Positions 25,510-33,483 of a stretch of DNA of 64,000 nucleotides are shown in pieces. The position numbers and the translations under genes were made by a program. The notes beneath the pieces are model-generated. The model was not told where the DNA came from. It made no database searches and saw only the letters and a list, made by a program, of their open reading frames with translations. The stretch comes from Prochlorococcus sp. AG-355-G23 (lineage in GTDB: Bacteria > Cyanobacteriota > Cyanobacteriia > PCC-6307 > Cyanobiaceae): assembly GCA_003278765.1 (NCBI GenBank), contig QCDK01000001.1, positions 93,377-157,376 of the forward strand, written 5' to 3'. Position 1 is the first letter of the stretch, and every line of letters starts with the position of its first letter.

Positions 25510-26264
25510 TGAGTACTTATTTAGAAGAAAGAATAAATTGGTATGACGAGAATTATCGAAATGGTAATGCTCTAATATCTGATGCTCAATTCGATCAATT
25601 AGAAAATAATTTAAAAAGAGTTAGTCCTAATTGTGATTACTTCACCAATAAAAAAGCTCTTCCACTTCCTTCACTTCCTAAAGATCAAATACAAGAATTT
25701 ATAGAAGGATTACTTCCAGATACAAGATTAATTATTGAACCAAAGATTGATGGTTGTGCGATTGCTCTTCAATATAGAGATGGCATTTTAGAAAAAGCAA
25801 TTAGTAGAAAAGGAACAGATTGCACTACAAAGATTTCTGCTGTTCCTGATGTTCCATCTAATATAAAAATCAAAGGTTTATTTCAAGTTAGAGGAGAACT
25901 TTTCAATCCTTCAGAATATGCAAGACCAACTTATTCTCAAAGACAGGCGGGTGGTTATCTTAGGGCTACTGATAGCAAAAGCGATCATCTTAGCTTTTGT
26001 TCTTTCCAGATAATTAATGGCAGATTAAATCAGCATGATTCTCTTAAATATTTAAAAAAATTAGGTTTTACGATTCTAGAATATAAGAGTCTAAATTTTA
26101 CTTCTCAAGTTGAGATGTATAGAAAGCAATGGTCAGATAAAAAGCTATTTACTAACTATCCGACAGATGGAATAGTTGTAAAAATAAATTCTAGAAAATT
26201 ACAATTAATTAGAGAAAAATCTTATGGTTGCTATCCTTATTGGCAAATGGCTATTAAGTACTAA
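25509..26264 (+). CDS. Minimal NAD-dependent DNA ligase (adenylation domain only)
   Basis: A 251-aa protein holding the Ia-like N-terminus (YDENYRNGNALISDAQFDQL) and the adenylation domain of LigA, with K79 in EPKIDG, RGE at 128-130 and DGIVVK at 220-225. OB-fold, zinc finger, HhH and BRCT domains of the usual ~670-aa LigA are absent. It is translationally coupled to the integrase. It could seal nicks with a partner, or act as a nucleotidyltransferase on another substrate. Confidence 0.85.
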   Translation: MSTYLEERINWYDENYRNGNALISDAQFDQLENNLKRVSPNCDYFTNKKALPLPSLPKDQIQEFIEGLLPDTRLIIEPKIDGCAIALQYRDGILEKAISRKGTDCTTKISAVPDVPSNIKIKGLFQVRGELFNPSEYARPTYSQRQAGGYLRATDSKSDHLSFCSFQIINGRLNQHDSLKYLKKLGFTILEYKSLNFTSQVEMYRKQWSDKKLFTNYPTDGIVVKINSRKLQLIREKSYGCYPYWQMAIKY

Positions 26265-26735
26265 ATGATTGGATTTTTAAAGAACCTTTGGAAGACCCAA
26301 CCAAATACAGTTATGGGTTTTGGTGCTTTACTTATACTAATTGGTTTTGTTTTTTCACTTAAAATGGAAAACGCTACATACAACAATCCAACTCCTCCAA
26401 GTGGTGTAAACAAAGAAATATTAGAAAAAAGAAATGCTACTCCAAAAACTTATAGATTAACTGCTCAAGAAGTTGTTGATAAGCATGAGCTAAAGATGAG
26501 ATGGGCTTGTGAAGATGCAATTAAATCTCAATTAGTAGATCAAAGATCATATAAAGCGGTAAAGGTTAGATATACCCCACACAAGATGAACGAACACCCA
26601 GATGCAGTTGTAGATACACGAATAAGTTTTGATGCTAAAAATTCTTATGGTGGAAATTCTCCAAGTTTTGGTCGTTGTGCTTTTGACTCCAACGGAAATA
26701 TGGTGCGTAGTCCTAATGTGATCTCTGGATATTAA
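26265..26735 (+). CDS. Membrane-anchored hypothetical protein of the integrase operon
   Basis: A 156-aa protein with an N-terminal helix (TVMGFGALLILIGFVFSL), a proline-rich linker and a soluble domain with two cysteines. The ATG follows the ligase stop directly, so it is coupled. The anchor sequence recurs alone at 22998-23111. Confidence 0.65.
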   Translation: MIGFLKNLWKTQPNTVMGFGALLILIGFVFSLKMENATYNNPTPPSGVNKEILEKRNATPKTYRLTAQEVVDKHELKMRWACEDAIKSQLVDQRSYKAVKVRYTPHKMNEHPDAVVDTRISFDAKNSYGGNSPSFGRCAFDSNGNMVRSPNVISGY

Positions 26736-26744
26736 GTATTAAAA

Positions 26745-26915
26745 ATGGCACTTACAGAATTAAATAAAGAAACATACGAGGGAATAAAAGATTTAATTGA
26801 TTATTGGAAAGATCAAGAGAATAAATCAAACGAAGATGTTCGAGAGATGTTGGATTCGATTTGTTTAAGTTATGGAGGAAGAGTCGTAGAAAGATGCGAT
26901 ATAAGTGAAAGTTAA
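26745..26915 (+). CDS. Small YGG-motif protein of the integrase operon
   Basis: A 56-aa soluble helical protein ending SYGGRVVERCDISES. It resembles 22519-22668 and, as there, precedes a small acidic protein ending in DWEV. Function unknown; conserved pairing suggests a joint role. Confidence 0.6.
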   Translation: MALTELNKETYEGIKDLIDYWKDQENKSNEDVREMLDSICLSYGGRVVERCDISES

Positions 26916-26917
26916 AA

Positions 26918-27031
26918 ATGATTGATAAAAAGAAAAATTATATGGAAGAAGAACTAGATGAAAATCTAGATTTAGATGATCTAGAAGGAGAAGAACTAGA
27001 TGAAGATTTTGATATTGATTGGGAAGTTTAA
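26918..27031 (+). CDS. Small acidic protein ending in DWEV
   Basis: A 37-aa extremely acidic protein (EEELDENLDLDDLEGEELDE) ending DFDIDWEV. Such charge suggests DNA mimicry or a binding tail (inference). It overlaps the convergent gene at 27028 by 4 bp. Confidence 0.55.
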   Translation: MIDKKKNYMEEELDENLDLDDLEGEELDEDFDIDWEV

Positions 27032-27285
27032 AAGTAACTTCTAAAGATAGAAGTCTTCTTCCAACCTTCATCTAAAAGTTGCTTATATTCCTTTCTTGCA
27101 GCTTCAATAGTTTCTACTCTTGAACCTTTCATAACTGGCTTACTTGATCTTTTATATACGCAACCATAACTAATCATCATTGCATCAATACTTGGTGAAG
27201 GTTTAGATACATCTTCAAAAGGTTCAAACACTTTTATTCTGGATCTATCCTTATTTATTAACGTAAATTTCTCTAATTTATCCAT
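27028..27285 (-). CDS. DUF1651-like small protein
   Basis: An 85-aa protein with EKFTLINKDRSRIKVFEPFED, SSKPVMKGSRVETIEAARKE and a closing LLDEGWKKT. It is the intact version of the pseudogene at 15549-15796. Function unknown. Confidence 0.65.
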   Translation of the reverse strand: MDKLEKFTLINKDRSRIKVFEPFEDVSKPSPSIDAMMISYGCVYKRSSKPVMKGSRVETIEAARKEYKQLLDEGWKKTSIFRSYF

Positions 27286-27407
27286 ATAAAAATTATAGAA
27301 AAATTAGCTTCTTTTTTTAATTACATTAGATTTTTTAAATTGAATATTTCCTGATATTTTTTCCGCAAGAGTTGGGAGATTTGGTCGTCTAAGGTGATAA
27401 AAATACT

Positions 27408-27581
27408 ATGTTTGGAGATTCAGATGAAGAATATGAAATCTTAGATGCTGGTTATCGCGCCCATGGCTCATTACATGAAATGGAATTGCCCATGATTATT
27501 TACAATACAAATCTTGAAATTGATAAATTTAATGAATTGACTCATAACAAAGATTTGACAATTCATCTATGGGATAAATAA
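27408..27581 (+). pseudogene. Possible fragment of an alkaline-phosphatase-superfamily hydrolase
   Basis: The 57-aa frame contains GYRAHGSLHEMELPMIIYN, similar to the segment of phosphonoacetate-hydrolase/nucleotide-pyrophosphatase proteins where a metal-binding HG precedes a VPLI-like strand. No other part of such an enzyme is present. I suspect a remnant from a phosphonate or phosphodiester gene. It could equally be a small gene of its own. Confidence 0.4.
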
Positions 27582-27653
27582 TTTACTTAACCCTTACTTA
27601 ACAAAGTTTTAATTACATTCAATCTAGAATATAAATCTATTCGCTTCTTTTTT

Positions 27654-27941
27654 ATGTCTAGCTTAGTAACCTCTATTTTTACATTCAAAATTGAAAGTAC
27701 TTTCGAAGAATGGGCAGCAATATTTGATAGTGCAGAAGCTGATAAAAGACATTCTGAATTTCTTATTAAGCCACTATTTAGAGGTGTAAGCAAAAAAGAT
27801 CCTCAAAAAGTTATTGTCATTCATCAGGCTCCAGAGGGTAATGTTCAAAAGTTTGTTGAAGCTAATGGTGATTGGATGGCAACGCATAGAGTCGATCTTT
27901 CAACTATGGAAGAATCTTCTTGGACTTATGCAGAATCATAG
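27654..27941 (+). CDS. DUF3764 family protein
   Basis: A 95-aa protein with the DUF3764 pattern: TSIFTFKIESTFEEWAAIFD, then LFRGVSKKDPQKVIVIHQAPEG. Paralogue of 8112-8393. Function unknown. Confidence 0.8.
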   Translation: MSSLVTSIFTFKIESTFEEWAAIFDSAEADKRHSEFLIKPLFRGVSKKDPQKVIVIHQAPEGNVQKFVEANGDWMATHRVDLSTMEESSWTYAES

Positions 27942-27962
27942 AAAACTTATTGAGATTAAGAA

Positions 27963-28205
27963 ATGAAACGTGGAATTGTCTACATCCCTTTGATTATTTT
28001 CATTTGGGGTTGTTCCAAGACTTCAATGACAGATTCGATCTCAATTTCAGAAACCCAAAGGCAGAGAGAAGTTTGTCTAGATTGGTATGGCTACAGAATT
28101 GATACCAAGAAGGCAATAAGCGATTTAAATCTTAAAGTCGAAACCGAGTCAGAATTGATAGCTTATTGCGATTTCTTTAAGAATGTAGCTGATACAAAAA
28201 AATAA
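27963..28205 (+). CDS. Small lipoprotein
   Basis: An 80-aa protein with a lipoprotein signal (IPLIIFIWGCSKTS, lipobox cysteine at 17) and two more cysteines downstream. A longer overlapping frame at 27920 looks like a shadow. Confidence 0.6.
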   Translation: MKRGIVYIPLIIFIWGCSKTSMTDSISISETQRQREVCLDWYGYRIDTKKAISDLNLKVETESELIAYCDFFKNVADTKK

Positions 28206-28230
28206 ATATTTAATATCTACATTTATTTAG

Positions 28231-28473
28231 TTATTTAATTTCTAACTTCTCCGCCTTCCTCAATATTTGATTCTTTAAAAAAACAAGCGCATCTAATTTT
28301 TCTTCTTTTTCTTCAATATTTACAAATTTCATTTCTGCAACTTCAATAATTGCTTTATTAACATTTTTAAGCTGTTTCTTAATAATTCTTTTTGGTTTTT
28401 TAATTGATTCCATTGGAATTATCATTTTCTTTATATTCCCTTTATTTTCTGAAAATGCAACTCTCTCACTCAA
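28231..28473 (-). CDS. Hypothetical basic protein
   Basis: An 80-aa lysine-rich helical protein (KKPKRIIKKQLKNVNK) without membrane segments. Its charge suggests nucleic-acid contact or a coiled coil. No family recognised. Confidence 0.5.
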   Translation of the reverse strand: MSERVAFSENKGNIKKMIIPMESIKKPKRIIKKQLKNVNKAIIEVAEMKFVNIEEKEEKLDALVFLKNQILRKAEKLEIK

Positions 28474-28481
28474 AAAATCTT

Positions 28482-28798
28482 CTAATTATTTAATTTGTAA
28501 TTTGTTTTTATAGTTTTTTTTATTGAATCTTGTGGTTCTTCACTTGGGAAACAATTAATAATTCTATATTTTCCTCCTTTCTTATCAGTCTCTACAACTG
28601 TAAATTCCACATACTTACCTATTCCATCTATTAAATCCTTGACTTCTGTATTAATTATCTCTTCATTTTCATTTTCGATAATACGAGATATCCCACCGCA
28701 ACTAATTAATGCATTTTCTTTGGTAAGAAAAATTCTTTATCATTACTGCATGAGGACAGAAAAGATAAAGAAAATACTATTAAAAGAATTTTTTTCAT
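28482..28798 (-). pseudogene. Frameshifted paralogue of the repeat-containing lipoprotein
   Basis: The frame starts MKKILLIVFSLSFLSSCSND and stops early. Another frame resumes ENALISCGGISRIIENENEE and ends KKTIKTNYKLNN, matching 31850-32272 throughout its C-terminal domain. The frame change is at about 28727-28740. The 7-aa repeats of the intact gene are absent. Confidence 0.8.
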
Positions 28799-28962
28799 AG
28801 TCAAAAGTTTTTATAAATAATTAATTTATAAGGCAATTTTATTAAGTAGAAGTTAAACATTTTTTTGATTAAAATAATTAAAAAAATTTGAATGTCAATA
28901 AATTATTAAAAAAATTTTATTACGTATCTTTATTTACTAATGCTAATCAAAATTTATACTTT

Positions 28963-28984
28963 ACTTAAATTCAATTTAACCCTA
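28963..28984 (+). promoter_or_regulatory. Putative Pho box upstream of phoX
   Basis: Two 11-bp units, ACTTAAATTCA and ATTTAACCCTA, with TTAA cores exactly 11 bp apart, 38 bp before the phoX ATG. The same phasing occurs upstream of four other phosphate genes here. Confidence 0.5.
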
Positions 28985-29021
28985 GAGAACAAATTTTTAA
29001 ATTAGTTATCACTTTTATGTT

Positions 29022-30830
29022 ATGGCTGATTTTAATGATGTAGTTTCAAGAAGAAAATTTTTGCAAGGTTCATTTGCTTTAGGCTCTGGAGCATTTATAG
29101 CTGCGACAATTGGTCCTGCGAAAGCAACTAATTTCTTAAGTGGTTTTAATGGTATAAGTTTTAATCCTGTGCCAGCTAATGGTAAGGATACAATTACTCT
29201 TCCAAAAGGATTTAGTTGGCATAAAGTTGCATCATGGGGTGATCCATTATGGAGTGGAGTTGATGATTTTGATCAAATAACACGAGGAACAGGAGAATCT
29301 CAGGAAGGGTCTTTTGGGGATAATAATGATGGCATGAGCCTCTTTGATATTGAGGGGAAATCAATTCTTGCAGTCAATAATGAATATTGCAATAGGAAAA
29401 TAATTTATGGAAATAGAGCTAGCGGATTACCAGAAACATCTGATGACGTACGCAAAGGAATTGCTTCGCATGGAGTTTCTATTTTTGAAATAGAAAAGAA
29501 ATTAGGAAAATGGAAAATAAAAAAAGATTCACTTTACAACAGGAAAATTACAGGTGATACCAAAATAGCTTTAGATGGACCAGCAGCTGGGTTCTATTTA
29601 ATGAAAACTGATGAGGATCTAACCGGAAAAGTTGCAAAAGGTACTTTCAATAATTGTGGGAACGGAAGAACTCCATGGGGAACTTATCTAGCTTGCGAGG
29701 AAAATTTTCATGGTTACTTTTCTTCACCTTCCAATCCATCCGCCTCTATCCCCCCAGAACAAGCAAGATATGGTCTAAAGACAAAAGACAAAGGTTATAA
29801 CTGGGTTATGAATCAAGATAGATTTGATTTAGTTAAGAATCCAAACGAAGTTAATAGGCACGGATACATAACTGAAATTGACCCTTCAAAGCCACAATCA
29901 ATGCCAAGGAAACATACTGCAATGGGTAGGTTTAAGCATGAGAATTGTGAAGTATCTATTTCTAAAAATGGACAAGTTGTTGCTTATATGGGAGATGATG
30001 AACGAGGTGAGCATCTATATAAGTTCGTATCCAAAGGAAAATATAAAAAAGGTGCTTCTTCTAACTACGATTTATTAACTGAGGGAGAGTTATTTGTTGC
30101 TGTTTTTAATGATGATGGAACAGGTAAATGGATAAATCTAAAAGAATCTGGAATGAGTGAGCCTGAAATCGCAATTTTTACACGACTCGCAGCTACTAAA
30201 GTTGGAGCTACAACTATGGATAGACCTGAGTGGGTCGCTGTTAATCCAAAAAAAGTAGAAGCGTACTGTGCCTTAACCAATAACAAAAATAGAGGAGTTA
30301 AAGATAATCAACCAATTAACGCAGTAAATCCAAGGGAAAATAATCCTTACGGACAGATAGTTAGATGGACACCTAGCAATTCAGATCATGCATCAGTAGA
30401 TTTCAAATGGGATCTTTTTGTAATGGCTGGAAACCCTGAAACAGCAGAAGGATTATACAAAGGTTCAAAAAATATAAATAAAGATAATATGTTTAATTCG
30501 CCTGATGGGATCGCCTTTGACTCTAAAGGCAATTTGTGGATTCAGACAGATGGTAAATATAGTAATTCTGGAAAATTTGCAGGAATGGGAAATAATCAAA
30601 TGCTTTGTGCAAATCCAAGGACAGGAGAAATTAGTAGATTTCTTGTTGGTCCCAAGGAATGTGAAATTACTGGCATAACTTGGAGTTCTGATAAGAAGAC
30701 AATGTTTGTAGGTGTACAACATCCTGGAGAAAAAAATCCAGATAGTTGTCATTTCCCTGATGGAGGTAATAGCGTTCCAAGGTCTACAGTTATTGCTATC
30801 ACAAGAAATAATGGAAGAGCAATTGGATAA
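29022..30830 (+). CDS. phoX: PhoX-type alkaline phosphatase
   Basis: A 602-aa periplasmic phosphatase of the DUF839/PhoX family, which uses Ca2+ and Fe3+ to release phosphate from monoesters. It carries a Tat signal (SRRKFLQG at residues 9-16), then the family blocks DNNDGMSLF, NNEYCNRK, NCGNGRTPWGTYLACEE (metal-binding Glu), RHGYITEIDP and FNSPDGIAFD. It is followed at 31 bp by a tatA-like gene. Confidence 0.93.
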   Translation: MADFNDVVSRRKFLQGSFALGSGAFIAATIGPAKATNFLSGFNGISFNPVPANGKDTITLPKGFSWHKVASWGDPLWSGVDDFDQITRGTGESQEGSFGDNNDGMSLFDIEGKSILAVNNEYCNRKIIYGNRASGLPETSDDVRKGIASHGVSIFEIEKKLGKWKIKKDSLYNRKITGDTKIALDGPAAGFYLMKTDEDLTGKVAKGTFNNCGNGRTPWGTYLACEENFHGYFSSPSNPSASIPPEQARYGLKTKDKGYNWVMNQDRFDLVKNPNEVNRHGYITEIDPSKPQSMPRKHTAMGRFKHENCEVSISKNGQVVAYMGDDERGEHLYKFVSKGKYKKGASSNYDLLTEGELFVAVFNDDGTGKWINLKESGMSEPEIAIFTRLAATKVGATTMDRPEWVAVNPKKVEAYCALTNNKNRGVKDNQPINAVNPRENNPYGQIVRWTPSNSDHASVDFKWDLFVMAGNPETAEGLYKGSKNINKDNMFNSPDGIAFDSKGNLWIQTDGKYSNSGKFAGMGNNQMLCANPRTGEISRFLVGPKECEITGITWSSDKKTMFVGVQHPGEKNPDSCHFPDGGNSVPRSTVIAITRNNGRAIG

Positions 30831-30861
30831 TGTATAAAAACAAAACAATTAGGCAGAAAAC

Positions 30862-31128
30862 ATGAATATATTTGGTGTTGGAATTCCAGAAATTGCTGTA
30901 ATTTTTGTTTTAGCTCTTTTAATATTTGGACCTAAAAAGCTACCAGAACTAGGACGTTCAATTGGAAAAACATTGAAAAGCTTGCAACAAGCTTCTGGAG
31001 AGTTCCAAAAAGAAATTGAGAAGGCAGTTAAAGAAACTGACGAAGAAGTAATAAATAATGGTTCTGAAAATCTTGCAAAAAAGAGTTTAATAACATCTAG
31101 TATTGACGAGGATGATGAGGATGATTAA
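30862..31128 (+). CDS. tatA: TatA/E-type twin-arginine translocase subunit
   Basis: An 88-aa protein with one N-terminal helix (GIPEIAVIFVLALLIFGPKKLPELGRSIG) followed by an amphipathic helix and an acidic tail. The FGPKKLPELG hinge is the TatA/E hallmark. Being next to Tat-dependent phoX suggests it supplies export capacity for PhoX. Confidence 0.9.
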   Translation: MNIFGVGIPEIAVIFVLALLIFGPKKLPELGRSIGKTLKSLQQASGEFQKEIEKAVKETDEEVINNGSENLAKKSLITSSIDEDDEDD

Positions 31129-31226
31129 TAATCAAGTAGTTTTTTAAGATCTAGTCCCCCCAGAAAAATGTTTTTTATTGAGTGTAGGGAAAAAATCTTA
31201 AAAAATTGTTCTTAAGTGAAAGGATT

Positions 31227-31481
31227 TCAAATAGAAATTTTATCTAGAGGTAAAATTTCTTGGACCATGCTTGTGTCTGGATAGACTTCATTTTCTGTAT
31301 CTTTATACAATCTTCTTGATTGTGGTGATTTAAGAGCGTTATTGTAATTTTCAATAAATTCCGAATCATCCAAAAAAGATTTATTTTCTCTTTTAAAACT
31401 TTCTTTATAAGAATATTTGATATGCCCTATTTCTTGGGCTTGATTTGAGTTTTTGGGAGAAGGTGAATTTTTTATAATCAT
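31227..31481 (-). CDS. Hypothetical protein
   Basis: An 84-aa polar, probably flexible protein rich in S, N, E and K. No motif recognised. It is convergent with tatA. Confidence 0.5.
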   Translation of the reverse strand: MIIKNSPSPKNSNQAQEIGHIKYSYKESFKRENKSFLDDSEFIENYNNALKSPQSRRLYKDTENEVYPDTSMVQEILPLDKISI

Positions 31482-31690
31482 TTATTATTTTTTTTATATG
31501 ATTGTCTTCAATATTCAAGGCGTAAAAATATAGAAGACGGATTTAATTTAAAATAATTGGATTAAGAAGTTATTAAGTAAAAAATAAAATTTTTTAAATG
31601 GCTTAAATTTCTAAAATAGATTTTTGTTGTTATGTCTTAGCTTAATCAAAATTTAAATATGATTTAACAATAGGGATTTAGAAAATATAT

Positions 31691-31843
31691 ATGGATAAAA
31701 AACAACTTGTTAACTTTATCACTCTTTCGATTCTTCAAACTAAAAGAGTTGAAGATAGATTATTTAGAAAGGAAATCCAAAACTATCTTATTAAACTAAA
31801 TAAAAGTCAATTAGAAGAAATTATTAGTGAATTTATCATCTAA
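31691..31843 (+). CDS. Hypothetical small helical protein
   Basis: A 50-aa protein (MDKKQLVNFITLSILQTKRV at the start) with amphipathic helices. It ends 6 bp before the lipoprotein ATG, so it is probably cotranscribed. Confidence 0.55.
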   Translation: MDKKQLVNFITLSILQTKRVEDRLFRKEIQNYLIKLNKSQLEEIISEFII

Positions 31844-31849
31844 AAAATC

Positions 31850-32272
31850 ATGAAAAAGCTACTGGTTTTATTTATCCTTATTATTACTTCTTGCAGTACA
31901 AAAGATGAATTATCCATTACCCAAGATGATTTATCCATTACCCAAGATGATTTATCCATTACAAAAGATGAAATTTCGATCACGAAAGGTGAATCATCCT
32001 TTACTAATGAAAAAAAATTATTTTATGTAACTAAAGAAACTGCTGTTCGTCTTTGTGGAGGTAAATCCAGAATAATTGAAAGTGAAAATGAAGAAATCAT
32101 CAAAATAGAAGTCAAAGATTTTTCAAGTGCTGAAAAAGAAAAATTTGTTCAATTTACTCTTGTTGAGACAGATAGAAAAGGCGGAAAATATAGAATTGTT
32201 AATTGTTATCCAAATAAAGATCCGAAAAAATCGGTAATTAAAACAATCAAGACTAACTACCAGTTAAATTAG
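31850..32272 (+). CDS. Lipoprotein with heptapeptide repeats
   Basis: A 140-aa protein with a lipobox (IITSCSTK, Cys16), then five 7-residue units of the form [QK]D[DE][LI]SIT, then a C-terminal domain (TAVRLCGGKSRIIESE to the end) that also survives in the pseudogene at 28482-28798. The repeats probably form a spacer between membrane and domain. Function unknown. Confidence 0.75.
   Translation: MKKLLVLFILIITSCSTKDELSITQDDLSITQDDLSITKDEISITKGESSFTNEKKLFYVTKETAVRLCGGKSRIIESENEEIIKIEVKDFSSAEKEKFVQFTLVETDRKGGKYRIVNCYPNKDPKKSVIKTIKTNYQLN
31901..32005 (+). repeat. Five 21-bp coding repeats
   Basis: Units of 21 bp encode KDELSIT, QDDLSIT, QDDLSIT, KDEISIT and KGESSFT. The second and third are identical in DNA or nearly so, and the outer ones have drifted, which is typical of recent tandem expansion in frame. 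Confidence 0.85.
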
Positions 32273-32370
32273 TCTTAGGTTAACTAGATTAAATGAAAAT
32301 ATTTAAATGAGATTTAAAGCTGCTTTAAACTAAATAATCTATAAAAAAAAGAGTAGAAATAATTTTTATT

Positions 32371-32538
32371 ATGCATCCAAGCAAAGTAGTCAAAGATCCA
32401 AAAATCAACGATACTTATTACGATCCAGATGTTGATAAGCTTTATCAATATGTAAAAATTGGTGACTTTCCGCCAGAATGGGTAGTGACAAATATAGATG
32501 AAGATGACGATTATTATTACGCTTCGATGGGATATTAG
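32371..32538 (+). CDS. Hypothetical small acidic protein
   Basis: A 55-aa protein (MHPSKVVKDPKINDTYYDPD at the start) with many Tyr and Asp and an ending IDEDDDYYYASMGY. No family recognised. Confidence 0.5.
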   Translation: MHPSKVVKDPKINDTYYDPDVDKLYQYVKIGDFPPEWVVTNIDEDDDYYYASMGY

Positions 32539-32629
32539 TTTTAATATCTATTATAAAATTTAATAAATTTGTCTCTTTAAAATTTTGTGTGAGGAAGATT
32601 AAAGAGACAATCTAAATATAGATAAAAGG

Positions 32630-32651
32630 GTTTAAGGGAAAATTAAAAATG
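32630..32651 (+). promoter_or_regulatory. Putative Pho box upstream of phoB
   Basis: GTTTAAGGGAA and AATTAAAAATG have TTAA cores 11 bp apart. The first unit closely resembles GTTTAAGAAGG before pstS. It lies about 100 bp before phoB and could allow autoregulation. Confidence 0.45.
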
Positions 32652-32754
32652 AAATAAGATTAAATGAAAAAAATAATAATTCAATGTAAATTAATTATGA
32701 AATAATTAGATCAAATAATTTTGATTATATAAAATAAAATTGTTGGAACTTTAA

Positions 32755-33483
32755 ATGGCTATTAAAGATCATAAAAGTTTGCAAGACTCAAGAATTCTTC
32801 TTGTAGAGGATGATAAGAGTATTAGGCTTACTGTCAGTGAAACCTTGATCAGCGAAGGTTTCAAAGTATCAAGTTTCAAAGACGGTTTAAGTGCCTTAGA
32901 TTTTATTAATAATGATATTAAAAAAGATGTTGACCTAATAATTCTAGATTTAATGTTGCCAGGACTAAATGGATTAGAGTTATGTAGAAAAATAAGAAAT
33001 GATGAAGACTATACACCCATACTAATTTTGAGTGCTAAAGATAATGAATCAGACAGGGTTCTTGGATTAGAGGTTGGTGCTGATGATTATTTAACAAAAC
33101 CTTTTGGTTTAAATGAATTAATTGCTAGATCTAGAGCATTAATAAGAAGATCTAAGCGTAATAAAAAATATAAAGAAAACTCAAAAACTGTTCTCGAGTT
33201 TAATCATATAAAAATGTTCTTGGAAGAATGTAGGGTAACTTCTTTTGATAGAGAAATAACATTATCTCCAAAAGAATTTAAATTATTAGAGTTATTTATG
33301 AAAAATCCAAAAAGAGTATGGTCAAGGGATTTAATACTTGAAAAAATATGGGAAATTGACTTTATTGGTGATACTAAAACTGTAGATGTTCATGTTAGGT
33401 GGCTCAGAGAGAAATTAGAAGAAGATCCCTCAGCTCCAAAGTTTCTTAAAACTGTAAGAGGTTTTGGATATAAGTTTGGATGA
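32755..33483 (+). CDS. phoB: Phosphate response regulator PhoB
   Basis: A 242-aa OmpR/PhoB-class regulator: a receiver domain with phospho-acceptor D65 (ILDLMLPG), acidic residues at VEDD, and KPFG; then a winged-helix DNA-binding domain (DTKTVDVHVRWLREKLEEDP, TVRGFGYKF). It overlaps phoR by 4 bp, and both lie among phosphate genes, which supports the PhoB assignment. Confidence 0.92.
   Translation: MAIKDHKSLQDSRILLVEDDKSIRLTVSETLISEGFKVSSFKDGLSALDFINNDIKKDVDLIILDLMLPGLNGLELCRKIRNDEDYTPILILSAKDNESDRVLGLEVGADDYLTKPFGLNELIARSRALIRRSKRNKKYKENSKTVLEFNHIKMFLEECRVTSFDREITLSPKEFKLLELFMKNPKRVWSRDLILEKIWEIDFIGDTKTVDVHVRWLREKLEEDPSAPKFLKTVRGFGYKFG

Noticed and set aside
32587..32595. GTGTGAGGA upstream of phoB, as a third Yfr1 target
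   Set aside because: It lies about 160 bp before the phoB start and is not next to a start codon, unlike the porin sites; may be chance.
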